A stretch of DNA of 31,571 bases from a virus. A program made the translations under genes and the position numbers. The DNA is taken from the IMG/VR virus record IMGVR_UViG_3300042557_000594, positions 1 to 31,571 of that record, one strand, 5' to 3'. The notes beneath the pieces were generated by a model. That model was not told the DNA's origin. It ran no database searches and saw nothing but the letters and a program-made list of their open reading frames with translations. This document shows, one piece after another, positions 6,951 to 14,496 of the stretch. Positions within the stretch are counted from its first letter, which is position 1. Every line of letters begins with the position of its first letter.

Positions 6951-6977
6951 AATGCCCTGCAACGGTGGGGCATTTTT
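6951..6977 (+). terminator. Rho-independent terminator of the rightward unit
   Basis: AATGCCC (6951-6957) pairs with GGGCATT (6968-6974) around a 10-base loop, followed by a T-rich tail on the plus strand. It stops rightward transcription after 6622, reading antisense through the small protease gene. The leftward strand has no T-run at this hairpin. Confidence 0.75.
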
Positions 6978-6980
6978 CTT

Positions 6981-8009
6981 TTACCGAATCTTGCCGTTAA
7001 CAATACGATAGTTACTCACTTCAAATTCACCTGAATCTAATACTTTGATGTGCGCAAATCCATGATGATGCTTGTTGATTGGCATGTAGTCTGGGTGCAG
7101 TTCACATAGACATGCAACAGACCAGCAGGTAGTAATCTTGCCATTGATGTTTGGCTCGCTATGTTCGCTTGCCTGATGGTGGTGACCACACAATGCGCTG
7201 TCTTTTGCACGCAGGAACAAACCACGTGCGATGTTTACCGGGCTGAATACTGATGCGCCAAGCTCATGACCATGTAAAATCGTAAGCTTACCAGCGTGAA
7301 TGATTTGCTTATCCGGAATGAAAGTGATGTTTAACTCATCCAACTTCATCAATGATTCAAAGTTAAACTCATCCATGCCCAGCAAATCAGGTGCATTGCG
7401 CATGATATAATGGTCATAGCGTACATCATGATTGCCGCACTTGTAATAAATCGCAGCATTCGGGAACAACTTGCGTAACGTTTGCAAAAACTGTCTTGTC
7501 ATTAAGACTTCATGCCCAAAGTTCCGTTTGCGTGGATCTTTCTCAAATCGGCTAATAGCATAGAAGTCTATGATGTCACCATTAAGCAGGATTGTATTCA
7601 CGTCATTATCCAAACCATACTTCAATGCCAGCGTTAAAGCTTGAATGTTGTGGTATGGCACGTGAATATCCGACAGCAGCAGAATGTTGTTGTGGTTTAT
7701 CGGTAGTTTAAAAGGTTTGTAGTTCGCTTCCTGCGATGGTGGAAGGTCAAGTGGATTCGCTTCCTGTGGAATCAACTCATTGACCATGTTGGTGAAGTCA
7801 CCAATGTGGTTATCCAACTTTTGAAGCTGTGGAGTTGGTTTGACCGGTTGCAGATTTATCTTATCTAAATATCTGCGGTAGCTTTTCTCTAATGAATTTA
7901 CAGTGGTGTCAAGTGCATACTTCTTTATCAGTTCGCGAATGCGTGGAATAACAGGTCCTGTCCCATCATGTAATTCACGATGTAGCTTTTCGCGGTCTAT
8001 TGTATGCAT
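6981..8009 (-). CDS. Calcineurin-like metallophosphoesterase
   Basis: A 342-residue protein with all five metal-binding blocks of the calcineurin-like phosphoesterase family: DIHVPYH at about 114-120, GDIIDF at about 144-149, GNHD at about 192-195, HGHE near 251 and GHHHQ near 277. The N-terminal 95 residues are basic and helical and may be a separate DNA- or protein-binding part. Members act on phosphodiesters or phosphoproteins. In Bacteroidota phages such genes often sit at the end of the late unit, with unknown substrate. It starts 5 bases after the preceding coiled-coil gene. Confidence 0.93.
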   Translation of the reverse strand: MHTIDREKLHRELHDGTGPVIPRIRELIKKYALDTTVNSLEKSYRRYLDKINLQPVKPTPQLQKLDNHIGDFTNMVNELIPQEANPLDLPPSQEANYKPFKLPINHNNILLLSDIHVPYHNIQALTLALKYGLDNDVNTILLNGDIIDFYAISRFEKDPRKRNFGHEVLMTRQFLQTLRKLFPNAAIYYKCGNHDVRYDHYIMRNAPDLLGMDEFNFESLMKLDELNITFIPDKQIIHAGKLTILHGHELGASVFSPVNIARGLFLRAKDSALCGHHHQASEHSEPNINGKITTCWSVACLCELHPDYMPINKHHHGFAHIKVLDSGEFEVSNYRIVNGKIR

Positions 8010-8014
8010 AGTAT

Positions 8015-8314
8015 TTACTTATTTGCTTTCAAGTAGCCATTCAGTTCAGCAAGGTGCGAACTAATCATAGCAATCTGCGTTTGTATTGCATCAATCTTTC
8101 CTTCCAACTTATCATTCTTACTATTCAATTCAGCTTTCTGTTCTTTCAGCGCATTGTTAATCATCTCAATTTCTCGTTTATGGTAGGTATCTATTCCGCG
8201 CACTTGCCCGGCTAACTTATCCACGCTGCGCTTTAGTGCAAAATATAACGATGCAAGTGATATAGCTGCACCGAGAATTGTAATAACATCACGTAATTCA
8301 AAAGCCATGTTCAT
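8015..8314 (-). CDS. Membrane-anchored coiled-coil protein (lysis cassette)
   Basis: A 99-residue protein with one N-terminal membrane segment (about residues 9-27, DVITILGAAISLASLYFAL). A long charged coiled coil (residues 28-95) with heptad-like spacing follows. The layout resembles an inner-membrane spanin or an XhlA-type holin accessory. It is coupled by ATGA to the overlapping spanin-like gene before it, placing it in the lysis cassette. I cannot tell from sequence alone which of the three membrane/coiled-coil genes is the true spanin. Confidence 0.6.
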   Translation of the reverse strand: MNMAFELRDVITILGAAISLASLYFALKRSVDKLAGQVRGIDTYHKREIEMINNALKEQKAELNSKNDKLEGKIDAIQTQIAMISSHLAELNGYLKANK

Positions 8315-8751
8315 AGGATTGCAAAATATATAGTAGAAAAAGCCAGTCCTGTGATACCAAGTGTCAGTGCTGTGTTAGTAATTATTAACCGTCTGTTCTT
8401 CTTTTTTAATTCGCCTATTTCATTATCCTTTTCAACTGCAATCGCCTTTTCGATGCTTTGCTTATTCTTATATATCTCCGCTAATGTTTCATAACTCGTT
8501 GCTTGAATGCCTGTTATCTTCGCGTAATAGGTAACCTTCAACCGTTCCATTTGATACAGCGAATCAATCTGCATTGCCGTATCATACCAATACAACATGC
8601 TATTGAAGTTGAGATTGAAAAGCTGCCTGTCGTAGGTTGTAAGTTCGGGTATAAAATCCTGCTTTGAGAAGGGAGTCCGATTTTTTGAGGGTTGAGCGAA
8701 ACTTGACATCGTTATCAGTAGCAGAAGCAGAAAGTATATTGTATGTTTCAT
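8311..8751 (-). CDS. Exported coiled-coil protein overlapping the spanin-like gene
   Basis: A 146-residue protein. It has a clear signal peptide (MKHTIYFLLLLLITMSSFAQ), a periplasmic helical region and a C-terminal membrane segment (about 120-145, ITNTALTLGITGLAFSTIYF). There is no lipobox cysteine, so it is not a standard outer-membrane spanin lipoprotein. The start is taken at 8751, where the signal peptide begins; ATG 8766 would add five residues. Its first 152 bases overlap, in another frame, the end of the gene at 8600-9010. This is the nested arrangement typical of Rz/Rz1 pairs. A role at host lysis is inferred from position. Confidence 0.6.
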   Translation of the reverse strand: MKHTIYFLLLLLITMSSFAQPSKNRTPFSKQDFIPELTTYDRQLFNLNFNSMLYWYDTAMQIDSLYQMERLKVTYYAKITGIQATSYETLAEIYKNKQSIEKAIAVEKDNEIGELKKKNRRLIITNTALTLGITGLAFSTIYFAIL

Positions 8752-9010
8752 TGCGGTAGATTTCATTGGTGATTTGTTGCTTTGTGATAATGGTGTCTTG
8801 TTCAATCTTCAAGCTGTCAATTTTTAAGAATAGACTATCTGTTTTTGCGTTATTGGTTTCAATGATTTGGTATAGCGAATCATTGATGTCTTGTAACCTT
8901 TTTATAGCTGGATTTGTTACGGGTTTATTGCATGAACGCACGCTGAAAATAACTACCAGCGTGAGAATCACAACACCCAATCCGATTAAGAGCTTTGTGC
9001 TTTTCCCCAT
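8600..9010 (-). CDS. Putative inner-membrane spanin (Rz-like)
   Basis: A 136-residue protein with a short cytoplasmic start, one membrane segment (about 7-24, LLIGLGVVILTLVVIFSV) and then a periplasmic coiled coil (IKRLQDINDSLYQIIETNNA and onwards). This is the topology of inner-membrane spanins, which span the periplasm to fuse membranes at lysis. It lies directly after the endolysin, overlapping it by 25 bp, and overlaps the next exported protein by 152 bp in a different frame. Confidence 0.65.
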   Translation of the reverse strand: MGKSTKLLIGLGVVILTLVVIFSVRSCNKPVTNPAIKRLQDINDSLYQIIETNNAKTDSLFLKIDSLKIEQDTIITKQQITNEIYRNETYNILSASATDNDVKFRSTLKKSDSLLKAGFYTRTYNLRQAAFQSQLQ

Positions 9011-9567
9011 CGTGTGATGTGTAAGTTTTTGGTTAGTGGTCGAATCTTGTAATACACTCCGTCACGTGACCGACTGTCACGCATTCCTTGATCATTAGTG
9101 TTGCCTTCAATGGTACGCACTGAATACTTGCCTACCCTGTCCACGATACCAGTGTGACCAATGCCTTTGAAACGTTGTTTGCGAAAGCTTGAATAACTCA
9201 AAGTCATTATAAGCACATCGCGGTCACTGAATGCTTGCACAAACTTTCCATCTGTAAATATCACATCGCGCTTGTTGTATGCAGTCGGTGACCAACCTGT
9301 GATGTTATTAGGCACACCACACTCATTCAGCATAGCCATGACAAAGAAACTGCACCACGCATAACCGGGCAACCATCCTTCCTGCTTCATCAATACCTGC
9401 AACGCGGCATCGTTGAAACCTTTATTGTTACCGCCACGCTCTTTTACACCGACGAATGATGCAGCTGTTACCCTTACGCAGTAGCCATCATCAGCATGCG
9501 TAAAATAAACAGGAATGCAGCAAAGTAGAACGCATATAAGAGCAGGTATAAGACAACCTTTTGCCAT
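8986..9567 (-). CDS. Endolysin, CHAP/NlpC-like cysteine peptidase with signal sequence
   Basis: A 193-residue peptidoglycan hydrolase. The catalytic cysteine is C72 in YAWCSFF, the histidine is H138 in GIGHTGIV and the third polar residue is probably E154 in TIEGNTN. This is the order of CHAP/NlpC-P60-like amidases of the TIGR02594 group. Residues 7-25 form a hydrophobic export signal (IPALICVLLCCIPVYFTHA). The enzyme may therefore leave the cytoplasm by Sec or as a signal-anchor-release protein rather than through a large-hole holin. The gene overlaps the holin-like gene by 94 bp, so its signal sequence is encoded over the holin's last membrane segment. Confidence 0.85.
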   Translation of the reverse strand: MAKGCLIPALICVLLCCIPVYFTHADDGYCVRVTAASFVGVKERGGNNKGFNDAALQVLMKQEGWLPGYAWCSFFVMAMLNECGVPNNITGWSPTAYNKRDVIFTDGKFVQAFSDRDVLIMTLSYSSFRKQRFKGIGHTGIVDRVGKYSVRTIEGNTNDQGMRDSRSRDGVYYKIRPLTKNLHITRWGKAQSS

Positions 9568-9893
9568 GTACTTAGATAGGTGTTTAGTTCATGCTTAATT
9601 TCCTTACTGTATACTTCGCGCTGTAGTGCCCTAAAATTGAAACGAATTCCCAAAAAGGTAACGAAGTTAGCAAACACCATGATGAGTGAAGCCAGCACGA
9701 TGTATTGCACGTATTCGGTAGATATGAGCGCATCGCCAAAGTATTCTGCACTCAATGTACCTGCAATCAGGAACACTGCAAACGCAATCGGTATCGACCA
9801 CAAGCCATCGAACAACTGAAGATTGTAGCGAATGAACTTGTAAGTAATACTTGACTGTTCACTTTTTGGTTTTGTCTGCTTCTTTGTTGACAT
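9474..9893 (-). CDS. Putative holin (three membrane segments)
   Basis: A 139-residue membrane protein with segments at about 33-52 (IPIAFAVFLIAGTLSAEYF), 62-83 (YIVLASLIMVFANFVTFLGI) and 112-136 (VVLYLLLYAFYFAAFLFIL). The N-terminus is lysine-rich and polar. Its position directly before the endolysin, with overlapping ends, makes holin the best guess. The sequence itself matches no holin family I can name. Three segments would fit a class I holin. Confidence 0.6.
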   Translation of the reverse strand: MSTKKQTKPKSEQSSITYKFIRYNLQLFDGLWSIPIAFAVFLIAGTLSAEYFGDALISTEYVQYIVLASLIMVFANFVTFLGIRFNFRALQREVYSKEIKHELNTYLSTWQKVVLYLLLYAFYFAAFLFILRMLMMATA

Positions 9894-9978
9894 TGCTTCT
9901 TAATTTAAGTGACAGTTCACGCTCGTATTTACGCAAGCGTTCGGTGTAATCTTGTTTCAGTGTCTTCTTTTCACTCAT
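9859..9978 (-). CDS. Small basic helical protein (39 aa)
   Basis: A 39-codon frame starting MSEKKTLKQDYTERLRKYER and ending EADKTKK. Its start lies in an ATGA overlap with the end of the connector gene. Its 3' end overlaps the start of the holin-like gene by 35 bp. It is highly charged and probably one helix. The overlaps suggest a real, coupled gene, perhaps affecting holin translation. I do not recognise a family. Confidence 0.55.
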   Translation of the reverse strand: MSEKKTLKQDYTERLRKYERELSLKLRSNVNKEADKTKK

Positions 9979-10544
9979 GGTATACGGTTAATGATATTAC
10001 GTGAGTAGGTAGGGCGATAGCTGGTCGATGTATTGCCCGAACTGAATTGATAGTTTAGCGTATTGGTCACATCAGTTCGTGGTGAACGGTCAGGCCATTG
10101 TGCTGTTGAGTATTCAGGAAACAAACTGCTATTCGCACACAAGTAATCGACCAATAAAGTAGTGTAGTGTTCGGCATTTTGACGTGCGCGGTCTATCATA
10201 TCCTTCATGACCAAGTCCGAAACAGGCACAGTATCTTCACTTTGACGTTGTACCAACGTTCCATTGTCCATGCGGTAGCACAGATTCGGAGTTACATCCA
10301 CCATCACCCACCAAAGCAGCATCTTTTGAATGTAATCTTCAAGCAATGTTTCGTAGTTACCGCTTATTGTATTTGCAGCAACGTCTGCTTTTATCTTATT
10401 CAGCAAATCAGTTCCCAAAAATGGAAGCAGCCATTTGTCTTGCGCCAAATAGATGGATGGGTAAAGAAGGTTTGGATCAACACTGCCGTTAATGGTAGTG
10501 TACTTCTTGACGTAGTTCTCGGATATTAATAATACTTCAGCCAT
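9975..10544 (-). CDS. Head-tail connector-like protein (DUF6712-like)
   Basis: A 189-residue protein with a helical N-terminal part (LLISENYVKKYTTINGSVD, AQDKWLLPFLGTDLLNKIK) and a low-complexity Ser/Thr-rich tail. The pattern fits DUF6712-type proteins of Bacteroidota phages, which follow the portal/capsid genes and are thought to be head-completion or connector proteins like HK97 gp6. It starts 8 bases after the portal stop, which supports a neck role. The family assignment is from pattern memory. Confidence 0.6.
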   Translation of the reverse strand: MAEVLLISENYVKKYTTINGSVDPNLLYPSIYLAQDKWLLPFLGTDLLNKIKADVAANTISGNYETLLEDYIQKMLLWWVMVDVTPNLCYRMDNGTLVQRQSEDTVPVSDLVMKDMIDRARQNAEHYTTLLVDYLCANSSLFPEYSTAQWPDRSPRTDVTNTLNYQFSSGNTSTSYRPTYSRNIINRIP

Positions 10545-10552
10545 AGTTTTAA

Positions 10553-12502
10553 TTATTGATTGCCGTAAATAGGATTGGTTGGAAGGAAGCCGTTGTAAGG
10601 CATATCTTCAGGAAGCTTTGCAACGAGTGAGTTGTTTCGCACTTTATAGCCCATACGTTCAGCCATGCTCACTGCGATACGCTGCGCATCAGGATCATTC
10701 GGGTTAATCTTCGAGCCACTTGCATCTACATATATTCGCTTTTCCCAAAAGTGTTTGCAGTTTCCACCGCCTTTGTAGAACCAAATATCGTAAGTAGCTG
10801 CACCTTCAGGTCCCCATCCGGGATTGACTGCAACATTTTCCATTGCCACTATATCTTCTTTGCGATACAGCTTGCCTGCTTCCACCATCTTCTTGCAGAA
10901 TGGGCGCATATTAGCATGAGTAAAGCTACCTGCGTAAACGTAACGAGTAATAAAGTATTTGCCATCGATAATAGCATCCTGCTCACTCTTTGCCGCTGGT
11001 CTTGCTGCACCTGTACGCACTGCGAATTCATGCTCAATTTCTTCATCAGCGTTATATGCATCAATCAATATCCAATCTTCGGATGCATCTTCACCAAGTG
11101 CAATTAATGCATCGCCTACTGTGCTCTCATCAAAGTCAGCATCTACTTTTTTTTTTAATTCAACACTCGATTGAATTACTTCTGTAGGCAACAAAGAACC
11201 GGGTAAAACATCAGCAAAGATTGCATCGATAGTAGCAGGTGGCAAAGTTGGAAATGCAGCTTGAACGATTGCCTTTGCACTGCTCACAGGAACAGCACCT
11301 GCGGAACTTTGCATCACAATATCAATAAGCGAACTAATTTGCGCACCATTCAAAGCTGTAGCAGCTACATCGGTAGTAACTCCACCTGTAGTATCTACTA
11401 CTACTTCTGCCTGCTCAACTGCAAGCGGTGTATTAGGCACAATTTCAAAGGTTACACCCGGAAGCTGATTGCCTAACAATTCTTCAATGCTGTGATTAAT
11501 CATTGCCTGATATGGCTCGACTACTTGCTTGTTGAATATCTCAAGACCTGTTGCCATTTCATCTTTGTTGCTACCGAATCCTGTGTTCTCGCGAATACCA
11601 AAAAGAAGTGGTGTAGTTACACGATGCGCTGTAATAATCTTTTGCTGTGCAGTATCATTCATCAACTGATATTGCTTGTCTGCATCATTAACCGGGAATG
11701 GAGTGATTTCAGTCTTAGGTTGATCACGTTCGTTAAAGAACATAACCACCTTGCCAGCGTTACGCGCACCACTCATTTTGTTCTCCCAGTCCAACATCAT
11801 TTGCTGCTTTTGTTCAGGTGTTGCCTGACCATTGTAGAAGTTAATGATAGTCGAAGGGAAAAGACCGTTTGAGATTTGGTTAATATGGAATATAGATATC
11901 TGCTTATCTAACTCGATGTAGTTAATCGCACTCCAATAATCGGGGCGTGGGTATGAATCGCTACCTGTATATGTGAAGCACCAATAGATTTGACGTGGTT
12001 CTTCATTGCGTGTTAGGTAGTTGTACTTCGGTATGAACTCAGGTGTGTTTTTCTTCTTGCGAATGTTTGACCAATCGTAGCTATGGAAAATACCTATCTC
12101 GCTTTCGTCTTCTTGATTCACCGCAATGCGGCATTCTTCAAATGGTATAGCATTAAGCTTTGATATCACAGTACGGTCATTGCTCCAAATGACTTCGATG
12201 AAGAAGCCACCAAACAACTTCAAATCCTTTGCGCATGCATAGGTCAAAGTATCAATATTCAGCGCATCTAATTCAGCTTGATATTGCTCCGACTGAATAC
12301 CCTTGCCTGCAATCATGTCACCAATAGCCACAACAAGTGAACCATGCACTGGTGATTCGTGCGATAGGTCACGTAGATACTGCGGAAAGTCGTTTTGATC
12401 TCCGTAATTTACCCACCCTTTACGGTCCACTTTTTCTGCATCGCTCTTTGCTACGTATTCACTAAGCTTCAGCGAAACTATATTTGATTCGTTATGGTTC
12501 AT
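10553..12502 (-). CDS. Portal protein fused to a gpF-like minor head domain
   Basis: A 649-residue protein. Residues 1 to about 450 are a portal: a GDQNDFPQYL start, RQIYWCFTY, a helical stem around TPLLFGIRENTGFGSNKDEM and the portal-typical LNGAQISSLIDI...AKAIVQAAFP. Residues 450-649 are a second domain with MRPFCKKMVEAGKLYRKEDI and a late GGGNCKHFWEKRIY. This matches the Cys/His-containing end of Mu gpF-like head morphogenesis proteins. Portals are usually 400-500 residues, so this is a fusion of two virion functions. The two parts are joined at an A10 tract (11147-11156) where slippage would yield a portal-only form. The portal forms the dodecameric DNA gateway of the head. Confidence 0.85.
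   Translation of the reverse strand: MNHNESNIVSLKLSEYVAKSDAEKVDRKGWVNYGDQNDFPQYLRDLSHESPVHGSLVVAIGDMIAGKGIQSEQYQAELDALNIDTLTYACAKDLKLFGGFFIEVIWSNDRTVISKLNAIPFEECRIAVNQEDESEIGIFHSYDWSNIRKKKNTPEFIPKYNYLTRNEEPRQIYWCFTYTGSDSYPRPDYWSAINYIELDKQISIFHINQISNGLFPSTIINFYNGQATPEQKQQMMLDWENKMSGARNAGKVVMFFNERDQPKTEITPFPVNDADKQYQLMNDTAQQKIITAHRVTTPLLFGIRENTGFGSNKDEMATGLEIFNKQVVEPYQAMINHSIEELLGNQLPGVTFEIVPNTPLAVEQAEVVVDTTGGVTTDVAATALNGAQISSLIDIVMQSSAGAVPVSSAKAIVQAAFPTLPPATIDAIFADVLPGSLLPTEVIQSSVELKKKVDADFDESTVGDALIALGEDASEDWILIDAYNADEEIEHEFAVRTGAARPAAKSEQDAIIDGKYFITRYVYAGSFTHANMRPFCKKMVEAGKLYRKEDIVAMENVAVNPGWGPEGAATYDIWFYKGGGNCKHFWEKRIYVDASGSKINPNDPDAQRIAVSMAERMGYKVRNNSLVAKLPEDMPYNGFLPTNPIYGNQ
11147..11156 (-). 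other. A10 slippery tract at the portal/gpF-domain junction
   Basis: On the coding strand ten A residues span TTA AAA AAA AAA GTA (codons about 449-453). A one-base slip either way reaches a stop within four codons: TAG at once in +1, TGA after three codons in -1. Polymerase or ribosome slippage here would release a portal of about 452-456 residues without the C-terminal domain. Confidence 0.6.
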
Positions 12503-12881
12503 AGATTATATCGTTTGGAATGGTATTGATTGGCACGTCAAACCAACTTGTATTGTCATTTAAAACAGCATATCCACGCTCAACAATGCCAACAACTGCG
12601 GCATTGGTAGGATTTGTATTGCTTGAAGAATTCTGTCCGTACACTTCGTAGCGGTATCTACCTGCCAAAGTTAAACCAACTGTGGTAATTGTCAGCTGTG
12701 TAACACGCACCGTTTCATTAACAATCGTGGCAACCTGTGCAAGGTCACTTCCGGTAGTGCTATTTTCTTCGTGTGTGAGAACAATAAGATAGTGCGTGAA
12801 TGCTGTGCTGTAATACTGTCGCGCTTCGTCAAGTGAAAGATACACTTGCTGGTTGGCTGTATTTGTGTTTAAATATATCAT
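12492..12881 (-). CDS. Hypothetical virion protein, beta-rich (129 aa)
   Basis: A 129-residue protein opening MIYLNTNTANQQVYLSLDEA, with alternating strands (THYLIVLTHEEN, YRYEVYGQNSS) and no charged helices. This suggests a beta-sandwich like small decoration or head proteins. It lies between the tail/virion protein and the portal and overlaps the portal start by 11 bp. A terminator at 12897-12928 precedes it, so its expression may be lower than that of the capsid genes. No family is certain. Confidence 0.6.
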   Translation of the reverse strand: MIYLNTNTANQQVYLSLDEARQYYSTAFTHYLIVLTHEENSTTGSDLAQVATIVNETVRVTQLTITTVGLTLAGRYRYEVYGQNSSSNTNPTNAAVVGIVERGYAVLNDNTSWFDVPINTIPNDIIYEP

Positions 12882-12896
12882 TAGCTTCTTTAATTA

Positions 12897-12928
12897 AAAA
12901 GGGCAAGTCAAAGATAACCTGCCCTTTT
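12897..12928 (-). terminator. Terminator between the virion protein and portal block
   Basis: AAAAGGGCA (12897-12905) pairs with TGCCCTTTT (12920-12928) around 14 bases. On the leftward strand the hairpin is followed by a T-rich run. It follows the gene at 12968-13510 and probably reduces read-through into the portal genes. Confidence 0.7.
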
Positions 12929-12967
12929 CTTCAATACAACAAGACACACAGAACGGAAAACAAATTC

Positions 12968-13510
12968 TTAGTAAGCAGGGCTTACAGTAATTCCAGCAAA
13001 GTTATCGAAAGGAACTGTTGTAAATGGCTCAAGGTGTACAGCAGGTGCAAGTTCTTCTGCAACTGTAGTTACCTGATATCCCATTAAATCTGCCTTTTGC
13101 GCACCTGATTGAACAGTGCCAGCTGTAAGCTGTGAACCTTCACCTGCGCCAACAAGCAAAATTTGATCATCATTTGTGCGAACAAACACAATCATTTTCG
13201 CTTTAGCAACATTTAAAAATTCATTGCGCATATCTTGGTTCAACTTACCAAAAGTCCATCCAACTTCCTGTGAGAAAAACAGTGTACCTGTTTCCAAATT
13301 CTTTTGCACCGTTTCAACGTATGAACCTGAGTTACGGAAAGGAACGTAACGATAGATAGTTGCAGTCGGCAATCCGTCTACTTCGCCATTAGTACCACCG
13401 TAAGTGATTCCTGTTTCGAAATCTTCGTAGTTAGCAATCAATACTTCTTTAACACCACCGATACCTTCAAGGCATCCAAGTGTAAAGCCGGTTGTTAATT
13501 CACAAGCCAT
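12968..13510 (-). CDS. Putative major tail tube or abundant virion protein
   Basis: A 180-residue protein with the Cys-Gly-rich opening GCLEGIGGVKEVLIANYEDF that is typical of a Bacteroidota phage virion protein. A beta-rich body and the late segment VTTVAEELAPAVHLEPFTTV follow. Its size, lack of transmembrane parts and position after the capsid between two terminators suggest a highly made structural protein. Major tail protein is the best guess, but a head protein cannot be excluded. Confidence 0.6.
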   Translation of the reverse strand: MACELTTGFTLGCLEGIGGVKEVLIANYEDFETGITYGGTNGEVDGLPTATIYRYVPFRNSGSYVETVQKNLETGTLFFSQEVGWTFGKLNQDMRNEFLNVAKAKMIVFVRTNDDQILLVGAGEGSQLTAGTVQSGAQKADLMGYQVTTVAEELAPAVHLEPFTTVPFDNFAGITVSPAY

Positions 13511-13533
13511 ATTATTATTTTTTTAGTTGGTTA

Positions 13534-13557
13534 AAAGGGGGCTGTTACACCCCCTTT
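13534..13557 (-). terminator. Terminator after the capsid gene
   Basis: AAAGGGGG (13534-13541) pairs with CCCCCTTT (13550-13557) around an 8-base loop. The leftward strand then reads TTTT and further T-rich sequence. It lies in the 60-base gap between the capsid gene and the next virion gene. Confidence 0.75.
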
Positions 13558-13570
13558 ATGAATTTATTGA

Positions 13571-14467
13571 TTATGCACCCCAGTAGGTGATGTCCTCACC
13601 AACTGCAATCTGTGCACCGAGGTAGAAACGTGCGCCGTAACGAACGTTCTGTGAACCATCCAAGTTTTGCATATCCAAAATGAACACTTCGTTCATTTGG
13701 TTTTCCTGCCAAGTACCCAACATCAAGTTGCTTGGTTGAGCAAAGATGATATTGTTAGCAGTCATACCCGGACAAACGTAGATTTCGTACATACCTACGA
13801 AACGCTTGCTTACTTCAGGACCACCTGTCAAGTACCAACCGTTGCCAGCAGCAATCTGTGCTTGCATGTAAGCTTCCCATGCAGCCTGTCCCATGTAGAT
13901 AGCTGGCTTTTCAGCAGCACCTTTCACAGCAGCAGGAGCAGTGTTGATTACATCCCAAATGGTAGCGATAATGTTAGTGTCGCTCAATGCGCCTGAACCT
14001 GCAGATACAGCACCTGAACCACCTGCCTTGATCAAAGTCTCGAATCCATCGTACTGACCAGCGGTTGCATTTACACCTGACCACATGATAGTTTCGTTAG
14101 CAGCAGCAATACCACCTACCAAACGCTCAATAATAGCGTCTTGGATTTGAGTGTTTACGCGACCTGACATTACATCGGCTGTAGACCAATCTGTGAAGAA
14201 GTCCTTCTTACAGATTTGACGCTGAACTTGGAATTCTTCCAAAGTCAAAATGCGCTCGGTCAAAGTGATAGTACCTGTTGGGGTAAAGTCACATGTACCA
14301 GCCGCAAATGATACGGTATCATCAATTTTACGTACTACTGATTTGTAAGGTACGTTTGGCTTCATTGTAACATATCCAGCAGATACGTTAGACAACAAAG
14401 CTTTAGCTACGATTTCACCAGCTAATTCACCTGCATAGGTGGTGGTGAGTGAAGTTGTTGTTGGCAT
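13571..14467 (-). CDS. Major capsid protein (HK97-like)
   Basis: A 298-residue protein judged to be the HK97-fold coat protein. It has no scaffold-like N-terminal extension, which fits the separate scaffold gene immediately upstream. An extended loop region with VVRKIDDTVSFAAGTCDF, a long spine helix around IQDAIIERLVGGIAAANETI, and the A-domain and C-terminal strands (MYEIYVCPGMTANNIIFAQP, RYGARFYLGAQIAVG) match the usual order. The gene follows the scaffold after 29 bases and ends before a strong terminator, as expected for the most abundant virion protein. Confidence 0.9.
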   Translation of the reverse strand: MPTTTSLTTTYAGELAGEIVAKALLSNVSAGYVTMKPNVPYKSVVRKIDDTVSFAAGTCDFTPTGTITLTERILTLEEFQVQRQICKKDFFTDWSTADVMSGRVNTQIQDAIIERLVGGIAAANETIMWSGVNATAGQYDGFETLIKAGGSGAVSAGSGALSDTNIIATIWDVINTAPAAVKGAAEKPAIYMGQAAWEAYMQAQIAAGNGWYLTGGPEVSKRFVGMYEIYVCPGMTANNIIFAQPSNLMLGTWQENQMNEVFILDMQNLDGSQNVRYGARFYLGAQIAVGEDITYWGA

Positions 14468-14496
14468 TTTAAATTTAAATTATGAGGTGAATTAAT

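Noticed and set aside
11492-11872. 126-codon plus-strand frame, with others at 10751-11187 and 10167-10529
   Set aside because: Antisense to the portal and connector genes; cysteine- and leucine-rich low-quality translations without domain-like features.
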